A DNA stretch of 64,000 bases from Sphingomonas panacis (GCF_001717955.1 NZ_CP014168.1:4061501-4125500), one strand, 5' to 3'. Counted from the first letter of the stretch, positions 29,474-39,027 are shown. Notes: generated by a model from the letters alone, not told the origin. Numbers and translations are program-made.

Positions 29474-32065
29474 ATGAAGCATGGATTGAGACTGGGGCTC
29501 TTCGGCGTCGCGGCAGTAGGAGCAATGGTTGCGGGCGATCCAGCCGCAGCCCAGGAAAAGCGTCAAGAATATCACCTCGAAGAGCAGGATCTTGGAGATG
29601 CGCTAAGAGCGGTCGGTCGGATATCGGGCCGGGAGGTGATGTTTCCTTCCGATCTTGTCGAGGGGAAGCGATCGCCGCGCTTGGATGGAACCTACACCAC
29701 CGACGAAGCAATCGAGCGCCTCATTGCGCGAAGCAGCCTGATTGCGATCGACCGTGGCGGGAGTATCCTTATTCGGGGGCGATCGGAGGCCGCGCAGGCC
29801 GCGGTGAGCAGCGAAACATCTGAAGGCGGCGACATCGTCGTGACAGGTTCTCGAATTCGAGGAGCCCCTCCATCTTCCCCGGTTACCTCTCAGACACGGG
29901 AACAGATCGAGGACGCTGGTATCACCGATCTCGGCGGCTATGTGCGCACGCTCACGCAAAATTATGCGGGGGGCCAAAATCCGGGCGTCTCGAGCAATCA
30001 GGGTTCGCGTAACGATAACGTGAACAATTCGTCGGCCTTAAACCTTCGCGGTCTCGGAGCAGACGCCACGTTAACGCTGATAAACGGTCATAGGGTTGCC
30101 TATGACGGTCTTTTGCAGGGCGTGGACATATCGGCACTTCCACTGGCCGCCATCGACCGTGTCGAGATCGTGGCCGATGGGGCATCCGCGCTGTATGGTT
30201 CGGACGCGGTGGGTGGCGTGGCGAATGTCGTCCTGAGACGTGATTATGATGGTCTCGTCACGTCAGCGCGATTTGGCGCCTCGACAGATGGCGGAAATCA
30301 ACAACAGCAATATAATGCCGTAGGGGGACGTCGTTGGTCCTCCGGCGGCTTTATGGCGGCGATCGACTACAGCCGTTTCACTGAAATCTCAGCAAAGCAG
30401 CGGACGTACACGAATACGCTCGACCCATCTGCGACTCTGATCCCGGGCCAAAAGCAGCTGAGTCTGGTGCTTGCCGGTCATCAAGAGATTGCTAGCGGCA
30501 TCGAGTTCGAACTTGACGGCCAGTTCAACGATCGCCGATCCGCCAATGCCCTCCCCGCACTCGCGACGGCGAGCGTCTTTACGAATGGCATATATCTCAA
30601 TCCGAAAGTCACAAGTTACACCGTGACGCCGACGTTGCGGTTTTCTCTACCGAAAGGTTGGGCGCTTTCGCTCAGCGGAACGGTGGGAAGCAGCAAATCA
30701 GACACCATATCCCGAACGTTTAGTCAGGGAGCGCAAACGAGGCGGACGCGCCTAATATATACAAACGATGTGTCGGCAGCTGAGGTTGCCGCGGAGGGGC
30801 CATTGTTCCGGATTGCGGGCGGCGATGTACGCCTTGCGATCGGTGGAGGCTACCGTTCGCTTAGCCTCGACGTCAATGTGGCACGCACCCCGACCGGCGG
30901 TCAAACGACGATCGCCGAGCAGACTGGAGGAAATCGCAAAGTCGCTTTCGGATATGGCGAATTGTCCGTTCCGCTCGTTGGGGCAGGAAACGCTCTGCCG
31001 CTTGTCGAGAGTTTGACGCTGAATGGTGCCGTACGATATGAGAGCTACAAAGACATTGGTGATGTTGCCGTCCCGAAATTTGGCGTCATTTACAAGCCGC
31101 ACGGGGATGTAACTATCCGCGCCAGTTGGGGAAAGTCCTTCAAGGCCCCTACGCTCTACCAGTCCTATCAGGTTCGATACGGCAATCTCACGCCGGGAGA
31201 GTTCTTTTTCGGGTTTCCTGCCGACCGAGCGGTTCTCGTGGTCGCGGGTGGCAACGACGCTCTTCGTCCGGAGCGCGCGACGACATGGACCGCATCAGTA
31301 GAGTTTGAGCCCCGCTTCATTGCCGGGTTGAGAGTCGAGGCAAGCTATTTTGACATTCGCTTCCGCAATCGAGCCGCATCGCCGATCACTGACACACTGA
31401 ACGCTTTCAATGATCCCAGCATCAGCGAAATTGCCATCCGAAATCCCTCCCCCGAGCGGATCGCCGAGGAACTAGCGCGTTTGCCGCAGGCTGCCGCAAA
31501 CTTTACCGGCCTACCAGAAAACGAAGTTGTCATCGGCGGCATTCTGGATGGAACGCTTCAAAATGCTGCGCGACAAACGGTGAAGGGAGTAGACCTTGCG
31601 GTCAAATATCGGCTCGAATTCGGACAGGATGAAGCTTTCCAGCTCATTGCGTCAGGGAGCTATCAAGAGAGCGAAAGGCAAATTGCTGAGGGAAAGCCCA
31701 TCATTCAGCTCACGGGATTGATTTTCAATCCACCGCACTGGCGGGGACGGGTTGGGGGAACATATGAACATGCCAATTGGAGCCTCTCGGCATTCGGGAG
31801 CTACATAGGCGGCACGCTGGATAACCGTCTCCAGCCGTTCGTTCGGGTGGGGTCATTTACGACGTTAGATGCGGTGCTGAGGGTGCGAACAACCTCATCC
31901 AAGGGGCCGTTTCACGGAATTGACGCGACGATCGCAGTTACGAATCTATTCAACGAGAAGCCGGATAGAATTAGAAACAACAATCCGGCCGACAGGCCCT
32001 ACGATTCCACCAATTATCCAGTGTCTGGCCGAGTGATCGGGCTGACCGTGTCGAAGGCGTGGTAA
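29474..32065 (+). CDS. TonB-dependent transducer with STN domain, lasso-peptide receptor candidate
   Basis: 863 residues with a signal peptide (GLFGVAAVGAMVAGDPAAAQ). An STN signalling domain occupies roughly residues 30-102 (YHLEEQDLGDALRAVGRISG). The TonB box DIVVTGSR is at 120-127, the plug starts near TREQIEDAG, and the barrel ends VSGRVIGLTVSKAW with a terminal Trp. AAGGGGG precedes the ATG. With FecI/FecR upstream and the lasso isopeptidase overlapping its stop, it is expected to take up the lasso peptide (free or metal-bound) and report it to the sigma factor. Its TonB box matches motifs in effectors B and C at 15.2 and 17.6 kb. Confidence 0.9.
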   Translation: MKHGLRLGLFGVAAVGAMVAGDPAAAQEKRQEYHLEEQDLGDALRAVGRISGREVMFPSDLVEGKRSPRLDGTYTTDEAIERLIARSSLIAIDRGGSILIRGRSEAAQAAVSSETSEGGDIVVTGSRIRGAPPSSPVTSQTREQIEDAGITDLGGYVRTLTQNYAGGQNPGVSSNQGSRNDNVNNSSALNLRGLGADATLTLINGHRVAYDGLLQGVDISALPLAAIDRVEIVADGASALYGSDAVGGVANVVLRRDYDGLVTSARFGASTDGGNQQQQYNAVGGRRWSSGGFMAAIDYSRFTEISAKQRTYTNTLDPSATLIPGQKQLSLVLAGHQEIASGIEFELDGQFNDRRSANALPALATASVFTNGIYLNPKVTSYTVTPTLRFSLPKGWALSLSGTVGSSKSDTISRTFSQGAQTRRTRLIYTNDVSAAEVAAEGPLFRIAGGDVRLAIGGGYRSLSLDVNVARTPTGGQTTIAEQTGGNRKVAFGYGELSVPLVGAGNALPLVESLTLNGAVRYESYKDIGDVAVPKFGVIYKPHGDVTIRASWGKSFKAPTLYQSYQVRYGNLTPGEFFFGFPADRAVLVVAGGNDALRPERATTWTASVEFEPRFIAGLRVEASYFDIRFRNRAASPITDTLNAFNDPSISEIAIRNPSPERIAEELARLPQAAANFTGLPENEVVIGGILDGTLQNAARQTVKGVDLAVKYRLEFGQDEAFQLIASGSYQESERQIAEGKPIIQLTGLIFNPPHWRGRVGGTYEHANWSLSAFGSYIGGTLDNRLQPFVRVGSFTTLDAVLRVRTTSSKGPFHGIDATIAVTNLFNEKPDRIRNNNPADRPYDSTNYPVSGRVIGLTVSKAW

Positions 32066-34212
32066 GCCCTTCAGGACACAAAGTGCCAGGCTTCGCTATT
32101 GCCGTTGTATTGGCACTCCAGTTCACGCCGGCGACCGCCGCGCCGCCCCCTTGCGAAGCGTCACGTGCGGGGCAAGTGGATACGGCCGCGGTCCCGCGCG
32201 CACTGACGCCCGAGGATTTGGTCCGCCTCAAAGATATCGGCCCGCCGGACCGCGTCTTCCCGGAGTCTGGTTCGATCGCACTATCGCCCGATGGGCAGAT
32301 GATCGCCTTTCAAGTCCGCGAGGCGGTACCGGAAATCAACAACTACTGCCTCGCAATGGTGGTGGTGCCTGTGCATGCCAATGGCCCGCCTACAATTGTC
32401 GATAGTGGTGGCGAGCTAGTTCGAGCGACATATGATTTTCGCGGCAAAGCAGCGTACCCGACAGGCGTTCCACTTCCTATCGCGCCCCAATGGTCTGCAG
32501 ACGGGCAATGGGTGGCATTTCTGAAGAGGGTTGCCGGTTCGACGCAGGTTTGGCGCGCCGAAGTGAGCGGTGGACTAAGTGTGGCGCTCACGCGAAGCCC
32601 CGTGGATGTAGAAGATTTTAGAATCAGTGCTGACGGACGCTCCATCATTTTCTCGACCAGAGAAGGCCTGTTGCGCACGCAGCAGCAGATCCAGAAAGAG
32701 GGCCTATCGGGCTACCATTATGATGACCGCTTTGCACCAATGGCGGCTAGCCGGCCGTTCGCAGCGCCACCTATTAGTACCGAGTTTTGGACTGAGACAC
32801 TTGGTTCCACCGACTTGCGACGGGCAACGGAGGCAGAGATAGAGATTCTCCGAGGCCCTGCGGGAGTGCTCAATGGCGGGCACGGAACCGTCGTAGGCCC
32901 CATGGGACGCAAGGCCTGGATCACGCAGTCTGAGCAAGACGCAATCAACAGTCGCAGCTACCTGTTCGTAGATGGACCCGGCGGTCGAAGTATCCCATGC
33001 CTCGCAGAGAGCTGCATTGATCGACGGGGCAAGATATGGTGGCAGCCGGACGGTAGGTCGTTGCGGTTTTTCCGGCGCGAAGGGTGGTCAAAGGAATCTA
33101 CTGCGATCTATGAATGGAAGCCTGGGGATGGCCCGCCCAGAAGGATATACACAACGAACGACGTCCTCTTGGACTGCGTCCCTCGGAGCGGCGATCTCAT
33201 TTGCCTGCGCGAGTCCTCAACCCAACCGCGCCAGATTGTCCGGCTATCGCCGGAATCTGGGGCCTCCTCTGTGATATTTGATCCAAATCCAGAATTTCGA
33301 TTCTTGTTGATGGGACATGTCGAAAGGATGAAGTGGCGCAACTATCTAGGGCTTGAAACCTACGGCGACGTCGTTTTTCCGGTGGGATATCGACCAGGCA
33401 AACGCTACCCACTGATTATCGTGCAATACGAGAGCCGAGGCTTTCTACGCGGAGGGACCGGCGACGAGTACCCGATTCAAGCTTTCGCAAACCGCGGGTA
33501 TGTCGTTCTCAGCTTCAATCGTCCGCAGATGGTGGGGCTCCTTAACTCCGCAAAAACAGCAATCGATGTTGAAAGAGAAAACCTGACGGGTTTTGCCGAC
33601 AGGCGAAGCATCTTGTCCGCATTGAAGGCGGGGGTACAACAGCTCGTACGTCGCGGCATCGTCGACGAACATCGGGTGGGCATCACCGGGTTCAGTGATG
33701 GAGCGACCACTGTCCAATTCGCGCTGACAAATGGTGTGCCCTTCGCGGCCGCAGCCGTTAGCAGCATGTTGTGGGACGTATCGTACGCTTCAATGGTGGG
33801 GCCTGCCGCCGCTCGTGAATTCGCTGCGCAGGGCTTCCCAACGACCCTCGATACGAATTCGCCATTCTGGCAGCAGCTCTCGTTGTCGCGAAGCGCGAGG
33901 ACACAACGCACTCCCATTTTGATGCAAATGGCGGATGATTCCTATCTGCCGTCTCTCGAGAGCTTCACGGCGCTGCGCGAGAAAAAAGTTCCTGTTGATT
34001 TGTTCATTTTCCCAGGAGAGTATCACGTCAAATGGCAACCAGCCCACCGCCTGTCGATATACGAGAGAAATTTAGACTGGTTCGACTATTGGATGCGGGA
34101 TATTCGGCAATTCCCGCGGACTCGGACGAGCGATTTGGCGCACTGGGAGGACCTTCGGAAGACCGCTAGCGCGCAGGAAGGCGGGGAGCGCGATTACGGT
34201 CCCACCCAGTGA
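32059..34212 (+). CDS. Lasso peptide isopeptidase (AtxE2-like, S9 family)
   Basis: 717 residues with a signal peptide (FAIAVVLALQFTPATAA). The N-terminal half is a beta-propeller (IALSPDGQMIAFQVRE, PQWSADGQWVAFLKR, FRISADGRSIIFSTREG). The C-terminal alpha/beta hydrolase has a complete triad: Ser546 in GFSDG, Asp626 or 627 in MADDSYLPS and His656 in GEYHVKW. This is the architecture of AtxE2-type isopeptidases, which hydrolyse the ring amide of lasso peptides after uptake. GTG 32059 overlaps the receptor stop. Its 3' end overlaps the convergent cyclase gene by 19 bases, so the uptake and biosynthesis transcripts are antisense there. Confidence 0.9.
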   Translation: MVSPSGHKVPGFAIAVVLALQFTPATAAPPPCEASRAGQVDTAAVPRALTPEDLVRLKDIGPPDRVFPESGSIALSPDGQMIAFQVREAVPEINNYCLAMVVVPVHANGPPTIVDSGGELVRATYDFRGKAAYPTGVPLPIAPQWSADGQWVAFLKRVAGSTQVWRAEVSGGLSVALTRSPVDVEDFRISADGRSIIFSTREGLLRTQQQIQKEGLSGYHYDDRFAPMAASRPFAAPPISTEFWTETLGSTDLRRATEAEIEILRGPAGVLNGGHGTVVGPMGRKAWITQSEQDAINSRSYLFVDGPGGRSIPCLAESCIDRRGKIWWQPDGRSLRFFRREGWSKESTAIYEWKPGDGPPRRIYTTNDVLLDCVPRSGDLICLRESSTQPRQIVRLSPESGASSVIFDPNPEFRFLLMGHVERMKWRNYLGLETYGDVVFPVGYRPGKRYPLIIVQYESRGFLRGGTGDEYPIQAFANRGYVVLSFNRPQMVGLLNSAKTAIDVERENLTGFADRRSILSALKAGVQQLVRRGIVDEHRVGITGFSDGATTVQFALTNGVPFAAAAVSSMLWDVSYASMVGPAAAREFAAQGFPTTLDTNSPFWQQLSLSRSARTQRTPILMQMADDSYLPSLESFTALREKKVPVDLFIFPGEYHVKWQPAHRLSIYERNLDWFDYWMRDIRQFPRTRTSDLAHWEDLRKTASAQEGGERDYGPTQ

Positions 34213-35927
34213 TCGAGCCAAGCCTCCATTTCGATAAGCGATAGCAGTCGGATTTGCTCGATGCCTCGGTTTGGAGATTCTTCAGCGAGGGTTTGATCTA
34301 TCGACTTCGCGTCGAGAATTTTGTTCCTGACCAGGTGCCCGTCAAGAAGCCGTTCGCGGATGTGTCCGCGTCGAGTATCAATGATCTCGTTGCAGAAACC
34401 GTCGGGCCTGCCTTTTGTGGTCCGGTACGCAATGTCGCTGGGCAGCACGCCGGCGAAGGCTTCGCGTGCGACCGCACGGTTCACGCCCCCCGCACACCAG
34501 CGCCATGTCGGAATATGGAGGCAGGCCTCCATCACGGGTTGCGCCATCAGTGGATTGACGACCGGAAGGCCAATGGCGGCTTCGCTCGTTTGCAGGTTCG
34601 GCTGGACCCGTAGCAGCCCCGCTATGTGAGCTGCCTTCCCGGGCAGTGCGTTCTTGGGTGCCTCAAGCCACGGGTGAGAGATCGGGATTGAAGTCTCGAT
34701 TGCCAACACCTCTTGTGCGAGGAAGAGAGGCTGCGGTCGCCATCGGTAGCTCCGGGATTTGGACTTCGATATACGCCTGGCTGATTTCACTGCTTGTATT
34801 GGGCTGCAGCCGGTCAACTTACAGATGTCGCCCACGGTCCGTAGGAGATCGAGGGACCATCCCTCATGAAGATATCGATCGTACAGCGAGGTAGCTGACT
34901 GCGAATAGGCAAAAACGTTGTCCCCTCCATTTCCAGAGAAGAACACATCGGCTGAACTGCGAAGCGCTTGCCGAGCAACGGCGGCATTGTAGGCCAAGGA
35001 TTGCGTTCGGGAGACAGGTAGAGGGAGATGACGAGCGGCCGAGCGGCCGAGCTCGATATCATCAAGCGAGTAATGGTCTTCGATGAGCTCGACGTTGAGG
35101 GTATCGCACAAGATTCGTGCGTAGCGTCGTTCATCGCCATCAGCGTCGTTGGTTGTCATCGTCATGCAAGTCAGTTCATGGCCTTTTGACGAGAGGCAGG
35201 ACGCGACAATTGACGAATCCAAGCCTCCGGAGACGCCAATCAGCACCCGCGGGTAACAGGATCCCCATGCGCTGACCGCCTGCAACACAGCACGCCGCAA
35301 CCGCTCGGTGCTCGATGTTTCGACTTCAACGTGATCCCATGGAGACCAGCAGGGCAAGCTCTGATCCTGGCCGTTTTCGAGGACGACAGACGTACCTGGT
35401 AAAACTTCTTTGACGCCGGTCAGGCCTGTCTCGACTGCAGGAAGGCCATCTGTGTAGATGTGTCGTGCCAGATTCTGCCAATTTGCTGTCGGAGAATACA
35501 GCGTCGCCTTGTGAAGAGTTTCAGCACTCGAAGCAAAGGCAAACAAACCATCGACTTCGACTTGGTAGCATGTGATCGATGCGGACGGATCTCTTATGAT
35601 CCGCGAGCCGTGCTCAGTCTCGAAGACCGCCACGTATCCACCCCAATATCGACTTAGCAAGTGGGAACCATCACTCCTTTGAATAGCTCGAACTTCATCT
35701 ATGGTGAAGGCGGCTAGCGCCTCGGGCGGTCCATGGCGGTGGAATATCGTGCCGACAATCGCGCCAGTCTCGCCCAATGGCGTGACCGTGAGCTCAACGC
35801 TCGCCAGGACGGCAAGTGTTTCAGAAGAAAATTTCGCTGCCAATCCGGTCAGATCTGCCAGGCGATGAAGCATATCTTCGCGGATGTTTGATCCCTTGGC
35901 GACTATGATCAGATATTCGTAAAGCAT
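34194..35927 (-). CDS. Lasso peptide cyclase (asparagine-synthetase-like, AtxC-type)
   Basis: 577 residues. The N-terminal third resembles a glutamine amidotransferase-like fold without the catalytic Cys2, as usual for lasso cyclases. The synthetase domain has the ATP-binding PP-loop SGGLDSS near residue 233, plus YRTTKGRPDG near the end. It activates the ring Asp/Glu side chain as the AMP ester so that the core N-terminus closes the macrolactam. The ATG overlaps the stop of the B gene (TGATG), so the two are translationally coupled, and the precursor gene is upstream on the same strand. Confidence 0.92.
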   Translation of the reverse strand: MLYEYLIIVAKGSNIREDMLHRLADLTGLAAKFSSETLAVLASVELTVTPLGETGAIVGTIFHRHGPPEALAAFTIDEVRAIQRSDGSHLLSRYWGGYVAVFETEHGSRIIRDPSASITCYQVEVDGLFAFASSAETLHKATLYSPTANWQNLARHIYTDGLPAVETGLTGVKEVLPGTSVVLENGQDQSLPCWSPWDHVEVETSSTERLRRAVLQAVSAWGSCYPRVLIGVSGGLDSSIVASCLSSKGHELTCMTMTTNDADGDERRYARILCDTLNVELIEDHYSLDDIELGRSAARHLPLPVSRTQSLAYNAAVARQALRSSADVFFSGNGGDNVFAYSQSATSLYDRYLHEGWSLDLLRTVGDICKLTGCSPIQAVKSARRISKSKSRSYRWRPQPLFLAQEVLAIETSIPISHPWLEAPKNALPGKAAHIAGLLRVQPNLQTSEAAIGLPVVNPLMAQPVMEACLHIPTWRWCAGGVNRAVAREAFAGVLPSDIAYRTTKGRPDGFCNEIIDTRRGHIRERLLDGHLVRNKILDAKSIDQTLAEESPNRGIEQIRLLSLIEMEAWLDHWVGP

Positions 35928-36595
35928 CAGACGGCTAAAATCGGCGCAAACAGAGTAGCCTCGCCCGAATCATCGTGCACAATCCGGGTTCCGTTTTGGA
36001 CCCAGCAGTGCGCAACGAAGGGGTTTATTCTCACGCCAATGATTAGCGTTGGTTCTAAACCATACGCCCTACACACCGAGAAAAAGGCGAGGGAACGCGG
36101 AAGGCATCTGTCTCCGGGTCGGAACAATAAGGTCGTTTTCGCGAAGGCCTCGATAATTTGCGCGTAGCGAAGCTCGACCTCCAGAGTGGTGATGTCCTGC
36201 TGGCGCTTCCTCGTGGCGATCGATTGGCTGATTGAAGCAAAGGAACGTGTTCGCAAGGCGACGGCTGATGTAAGCTGCGCGCTGATTGCCCGTGCCAACA
36301 TGAGCGCCGAGGGGCGCGAATGGGAACCGAGCGCGGGCTCGAACTCTGCTCTCTCAATCACCATCGGCGCAGGGGGTGAGGTTGCAAGCGGGTCTTCGCT
36401 GATGATGTCCCTCTTGAGCAGCACTTTCACGGATTCTTGATCGGCTACCGTCAATTCTTGCCCCGCACAAATAGACTGGAATACTGCGTCGATGACGCGC
36501 GGAAGGCAAAAATAGCGGTCCGCCTTAAGGTCAAGGAAGACCGCGCGTCCGTTTGTGACGCAAAAAAAGAGATCCTGTCGCAGCCGGTACACCAT
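35927..36595 (-). CDS. Lasso peptide leader peptidase with fused RRE (B protein)
   Basis: 222 residues. The N-terminal 80 form a PqqD-like RiPP recognition element (FCVTNGRAVFLDLKADRYFCLP). The C-terminal transglutaminase-like cysteine peptidase has Cys164 in GDRCLPRSLAFF, His in FVAHCWVQNG and Asp in RIVHDDSGE. It binds the leader and cleaves it, delivering the core to the cyclase. Having B1 and B2 fused is the proteobacterial arrangement. The start ATG at 36595 lies 52 bases after the precursor gene. All catalytic residues are present. Confidence 0.92.
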   Translation of the reverse strand: MVYRLRQDLFFCVTNGRAVFLDLKADRYFCLPRVIDAVFQSICAGQELTVADQESVKVLLKRDIISEDPLATSPPAPMVIERAEFEPALGSHSRPSALMLARAISAQLTSAVALRTRSFASISQSIATRKRQQDITTLEVELRYAQIIEAFAKTTLLFRPGDRCLPRSLAFFSVCRAYGLEPTLIIGVRINPFVAHCWVQNGTRIVHDDSGEATLFAPILAV

Positions 36596-36647
36596 CGAGG
36601 TCCCGAATGTTGAGCGCGCGGCGAACGGTCACCGCGCGCTCGATCGA

Positions 36648-36785
36648 TCAATCGTCGGTGAGACCGGGCTGCAGTTGCCGGCCGTCCCCAGTGTCGCTGA
36701 AGGGCGCACCCATGCCCTTGGTCTGCTCGATTACCGAGCCGAGGTCGATCAGCTCGTCGTCGCGGTGCTCGTCGCTCCGGTTCAT
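36648..36785 (-). CDS. Lasso peptide precursor (sphingonodin-like)
   Basis: A 45-residue peptide: leader MNRSDEHRDDELIDLGSVIE followed by QTK, then a 22-residue core starting GMGAPFSD and ending LQPGLTDD. Threonine at position -2 of the leader is the conserved lasso maturation signal. Gly1 would close onto Asp8 to give an eight-residue ring. The GM start and the Gly-(Leu/Ile)-(Thr/Ser)-Asp-Asp end resemble sphingonodin II, as I recall it. GGAAGGA lies upstream of the ATG at 36785. It is the first gene of the precursor-B-cyclase operon. The core has one Phe and no Trp, so plug residues for threading are not obvious; Arg13-Gln14-Leu15 are candidates. Confidence 0.88.
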   Translation of the reverse strand: MNRSDEHRDDELIDLGSVIEQTKGMGAPFSDTGDGRQLQPGLTDD

Positions 36786-36802
36786 GGCATTTCCTTCCAT
36801 CG

Positions 36803-36822
36803 ATGCCGCGTGATCACGGCAT
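36803..36822. promoter_or_regulatory. Inverted repeat in the lasso precursor 5' region
   Basis: ATGCCGCGTGATCACGGCAT is a nearly perfect palindrome 18 bases upstream of the precursor ATG. It may be an operator for the adjacent GntR-type regulator or an RNA hairpin in the leader. Upstream of it, TATAAG-type sequences near 36848-36866 could be the -10 region. Confidence 0.5.
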
Positions 36823-36943
36823 GGGAAGGATAAATGATGGTCGTTCTTATATCCGAACTTATAAGGTATCAGTCAGGGCACTAACGGGGTTATCGACCCC
36901 GTCCCCCGTTGCGCAGTTCGAGCCAAGCCTTCGTAAGGGTTTG

Positions 36944-37588
36944 TCATTCTGCCAATTTCAGTGGCCGCACAGTTCCACCCGCCGCTTCCACCAGTTGACG
37001 AACTCGCCGCAACCTGCGGCGGTGATACGCCCAAAGGCTCTGAATCAGGTCTTGATCACGACCGCTGGTGGCCAAGGTCTGAACCGCTTGGAGCTCCTGC
37101 GCGACGCCAGGGAGGTGCTCGGGCTCTTTAAGGCGAACGGCGTGTAGGCGATCGCTGGCCGCGAGTACGGCGGGAGCGATCTCGCTGTTTTGGGCGCGGA
37201 TTGCAAGCTCATGAAAAAGTGAGGCGGCAGTCCTGGCGAGCGCATCGCTCGAAGCCTTTTCAAAATCATGGCTTATATCCTGCCCTAGGCATGAGCCTTT
37301 GCGTTTGAGCTTAACGGCGTTGCGAATAAGATGGCCGTGCCAGAAGAGCAGATCATGCAATCCTTCCTCTGTCAGATCGGGTATCGCAAATCCGCCTCGA
37401 CGGAGCGGCACAAGCAAGCGTTCACCGACCAGTCTTTGGGCGCTGTCACGTACAGGGGCAATGCTGACGCCATATTCTCGGGCAATTGTTGCAATCACGA
37501 TTTCCGACCGAGGCAGATATCTTCCGCCAATGACATCGGCTTTCAGCCTTGCGTAGACGCGCTCAATCGTGACGGTTTCGGGTGACAT
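36944..37588 (-). CDS. GntR-family transcription regulator
   Basis: 214 residues. The N-terminal winged helix reads RVYARLKADVIGGRYLPRSEIVIATIAREYGVSIAPVRDSAQRLVGERLLVPLRRGGFAIPDL, the classic GntR pattern with VRDSAQRL. The helical C-terminus (FCD/FadR-like) is short. I use ATG 37588 (MSPETVTIERVYARL); the frame is open further upstream but that region looks non-coding. It sits upstream of the lasso precursor on the same strand with a 158-base gap containing a palindrome, so it could regulate lasso production. That link is positional only. Confidence 0.8.
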   Translation of the reverse strand: MSPETVTIERVYARLKADVIGGRYLPRSEIVIATIAREYGVSIAPVRDSAQRLVGERLLVPLRRGGFAIPDLTEEGLHDLLFWHGHLIRNAVKLKRKGSCLGQDISHDFEKASSDALARTAASLFHELAIRAQNSEIAPAVLAASDRLHAVRLKEPEHLPGVAQELQAVQTLATSGRDQDLIQSLWAYHRRRLRRVRQLVEAAGGTVRPLKLAE

Positions 37589-38100
37589 CTCCCGGGAGCT
37601 ACCTGCCTGATGGCAATAACGGGCCGGACATTTTGGCACTCCGTAGACCGCACAATGGTACGAATGCCGCTTGGTGCCGCAGCCGCCATCGCGGAATGCC
37701 GTCAACGTCAGGCGGATATCCGCTCGAGGCTGGCGTCGAAGGAAAGGAATTCGCCACCTCTCACGTCAACCGAACATGCGAGCGGCGCAATGCTGCGCGA
37801 TCCTCACCTCAAAACTATGGACGCCGTTGCTAATCGGTCTTCCCGCTCGGTTTTGCTGCGAGTCCGTCATCCGCAGTTAGACATTCCTCATCACTGCTCA
37901 ATCGATGCGTAAGGGTTGGTAGACAAAACTATGATGGTCAAACTCTATTGTTATCGCGCGCGATAGGAATTTCTAAGAGAATCAGCCGGTGACGTGGCGG
38001 GTTCCGCGCTGTAGGTAACCCGGGTTCGCCCGTCACAGGCTTGCAAACTTTGGCAAATGGGCCCGCATCACAAACCGGAAATGGTGAGTGGCTAAAGGTG
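37589..38100. other. Intergenic region between GntR gene and CHC2/Toprim gene
   Basis: About 510 bp. A 100-codon plus-strand frame (37610-37912) has a helical start (LGAAAAIAECRQRQADIRSRL) but a poor end and no clear ribosome binding site, so I leave it uncalled. The stretch 37915-37975 is AT-richer (TTATCGCGCGCGATAGG contains a short inverted repeat) and could hold a promoter. Nothing else is recognised. Confidence 0.35.
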
Positions 38101-39027
38101 CTATGCCGCTTGGCGATAGAACGCCGCTCCATCGGCACCATATTTCCGCAACACGTCATTCCAGTCATTGAAACCTGGAGGCGGCCAAACTGTCTCGATC
38201 GTCCGGTCAGGCATGGCATAGGCCTGCTCGGCCTTCGCGGCGCCGATCTTGCCGCCGCGATCGTTGTCGGGGAGCAGGAGGAGACGCGTAACGCTCTTGG
38301 GGATCGTGATCCCTGCCAGGCGCTCGTTTCCAAGCGTAGCCCACACCGGGAGTCCGAATAGGATCATGGCAGAATAGGCCGTCTCCATGCCCTCGGCCAG
38401 GCCGAGCGTAGCTCCCGCCGAAGCAAGCATGACCGCGCCCCCCAGCGGGCGGCCTAGCATTCGCCGCGGATTGGCCAGGTCCCGTGCGCGTCGGGGCTCG
38501 TTGGGTTCGAGAAATGTGCGCTGGACCGCAACGAAATGTCCGGCCTCGTGAAGTGCGGAGATCAGGGCTGGACGACAGCTGGCTATCCTGCCCGGCCCAA
38601 GCCGGGTGCGGCGGTTGAAACGCAAAACGCGCGAGTCTGCAGGCAGGCCTCGGCGCTGGAGATAATCTGCACCAGAAGTGCCGGGAAGGGGCACAGAGCT
38701 ATCCCACAGCTCCAACGCCCGTTCGCGGAGCCAAAGCGAAGAGGATGAACTGGAGTGTGTGGCAGCGTCTGCCGGATAAGATCGTAGCGCATTCCGATCG
38801 AGCCGACGGATCGCGCGAAGGACGTCGCGGGTGTCGCAACCAGCGAAGCATTTGAAGAGAAGCGCCGTGTCGCCGACCCGGACCGACAGGCTCGGACTAG
38901 CATCGTCGTGGGCTGGACAACGGCACATTCCTCCCGACGACGACCAGATCCCGCCAAGGCGCTTCACGAGATCGGCGCCGAGGGATTCAAGATATGGATT
39001 TGGTTTTTTGAGAGCAGACTGCGACAT
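38101..39027 (-). CDS. CHC2/Toprim primase-like protein of plasmid type
   Basis: 308 residues. A zinc-finger-like N-terminus reads CRCPAHDDASPSLSVRVGD and FKCFAGCD (Cys, His, Cys, Cys as in CHC2). A middle helical region and a Toprim domain follow with LAEGMETAYSAMILFGLPVWA and LLLLPDNDRGGKIGA, giving the Glu and DxD metal ligands. Such short primase-like proteins (DUF7146 plus Toprim) are common on sphingomonad plasmids and ICEs and likely prime transferred DNA. AGGAG precedes the ATG. It is divergent from the DUF5818-like gene. Metal ligands are intact, so it is probably functional. Confidence 0.85.
   Translation of the reverse strand: MSQSALKKPNPYLESLGADLVKRLGGIWSSSGGMCRCPAHDDASPSLSVRVGDTALLFKCFAGCDTRDVLRAIRRLDRNALRSYPADAATHSSSSSSLWLRERALELWDSSVPLPGTSGADYLQRRGLPADSRVLRFNRRTRLGPGRIASCRPALISALHEAGHFVAVQRTFLEPNEPRRARDLANPRRMLGRPLGGAVMLASAGATLGLAEGMETAYSAMILFGLPVWATLGNERLAGITIPKSVTRLLLLPDNDRGGKIGAAKAEQAYAMPDRTIETVWPPPGFNDWNDVLRKYGADGAAFYRQAA

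Noticed and set aside
37610..37912. A 100-codon frame between the GntR and Toprim genes
   Set aside because: Its first third looks helical but the rest does not look like coding sequence and no start signal is clear.
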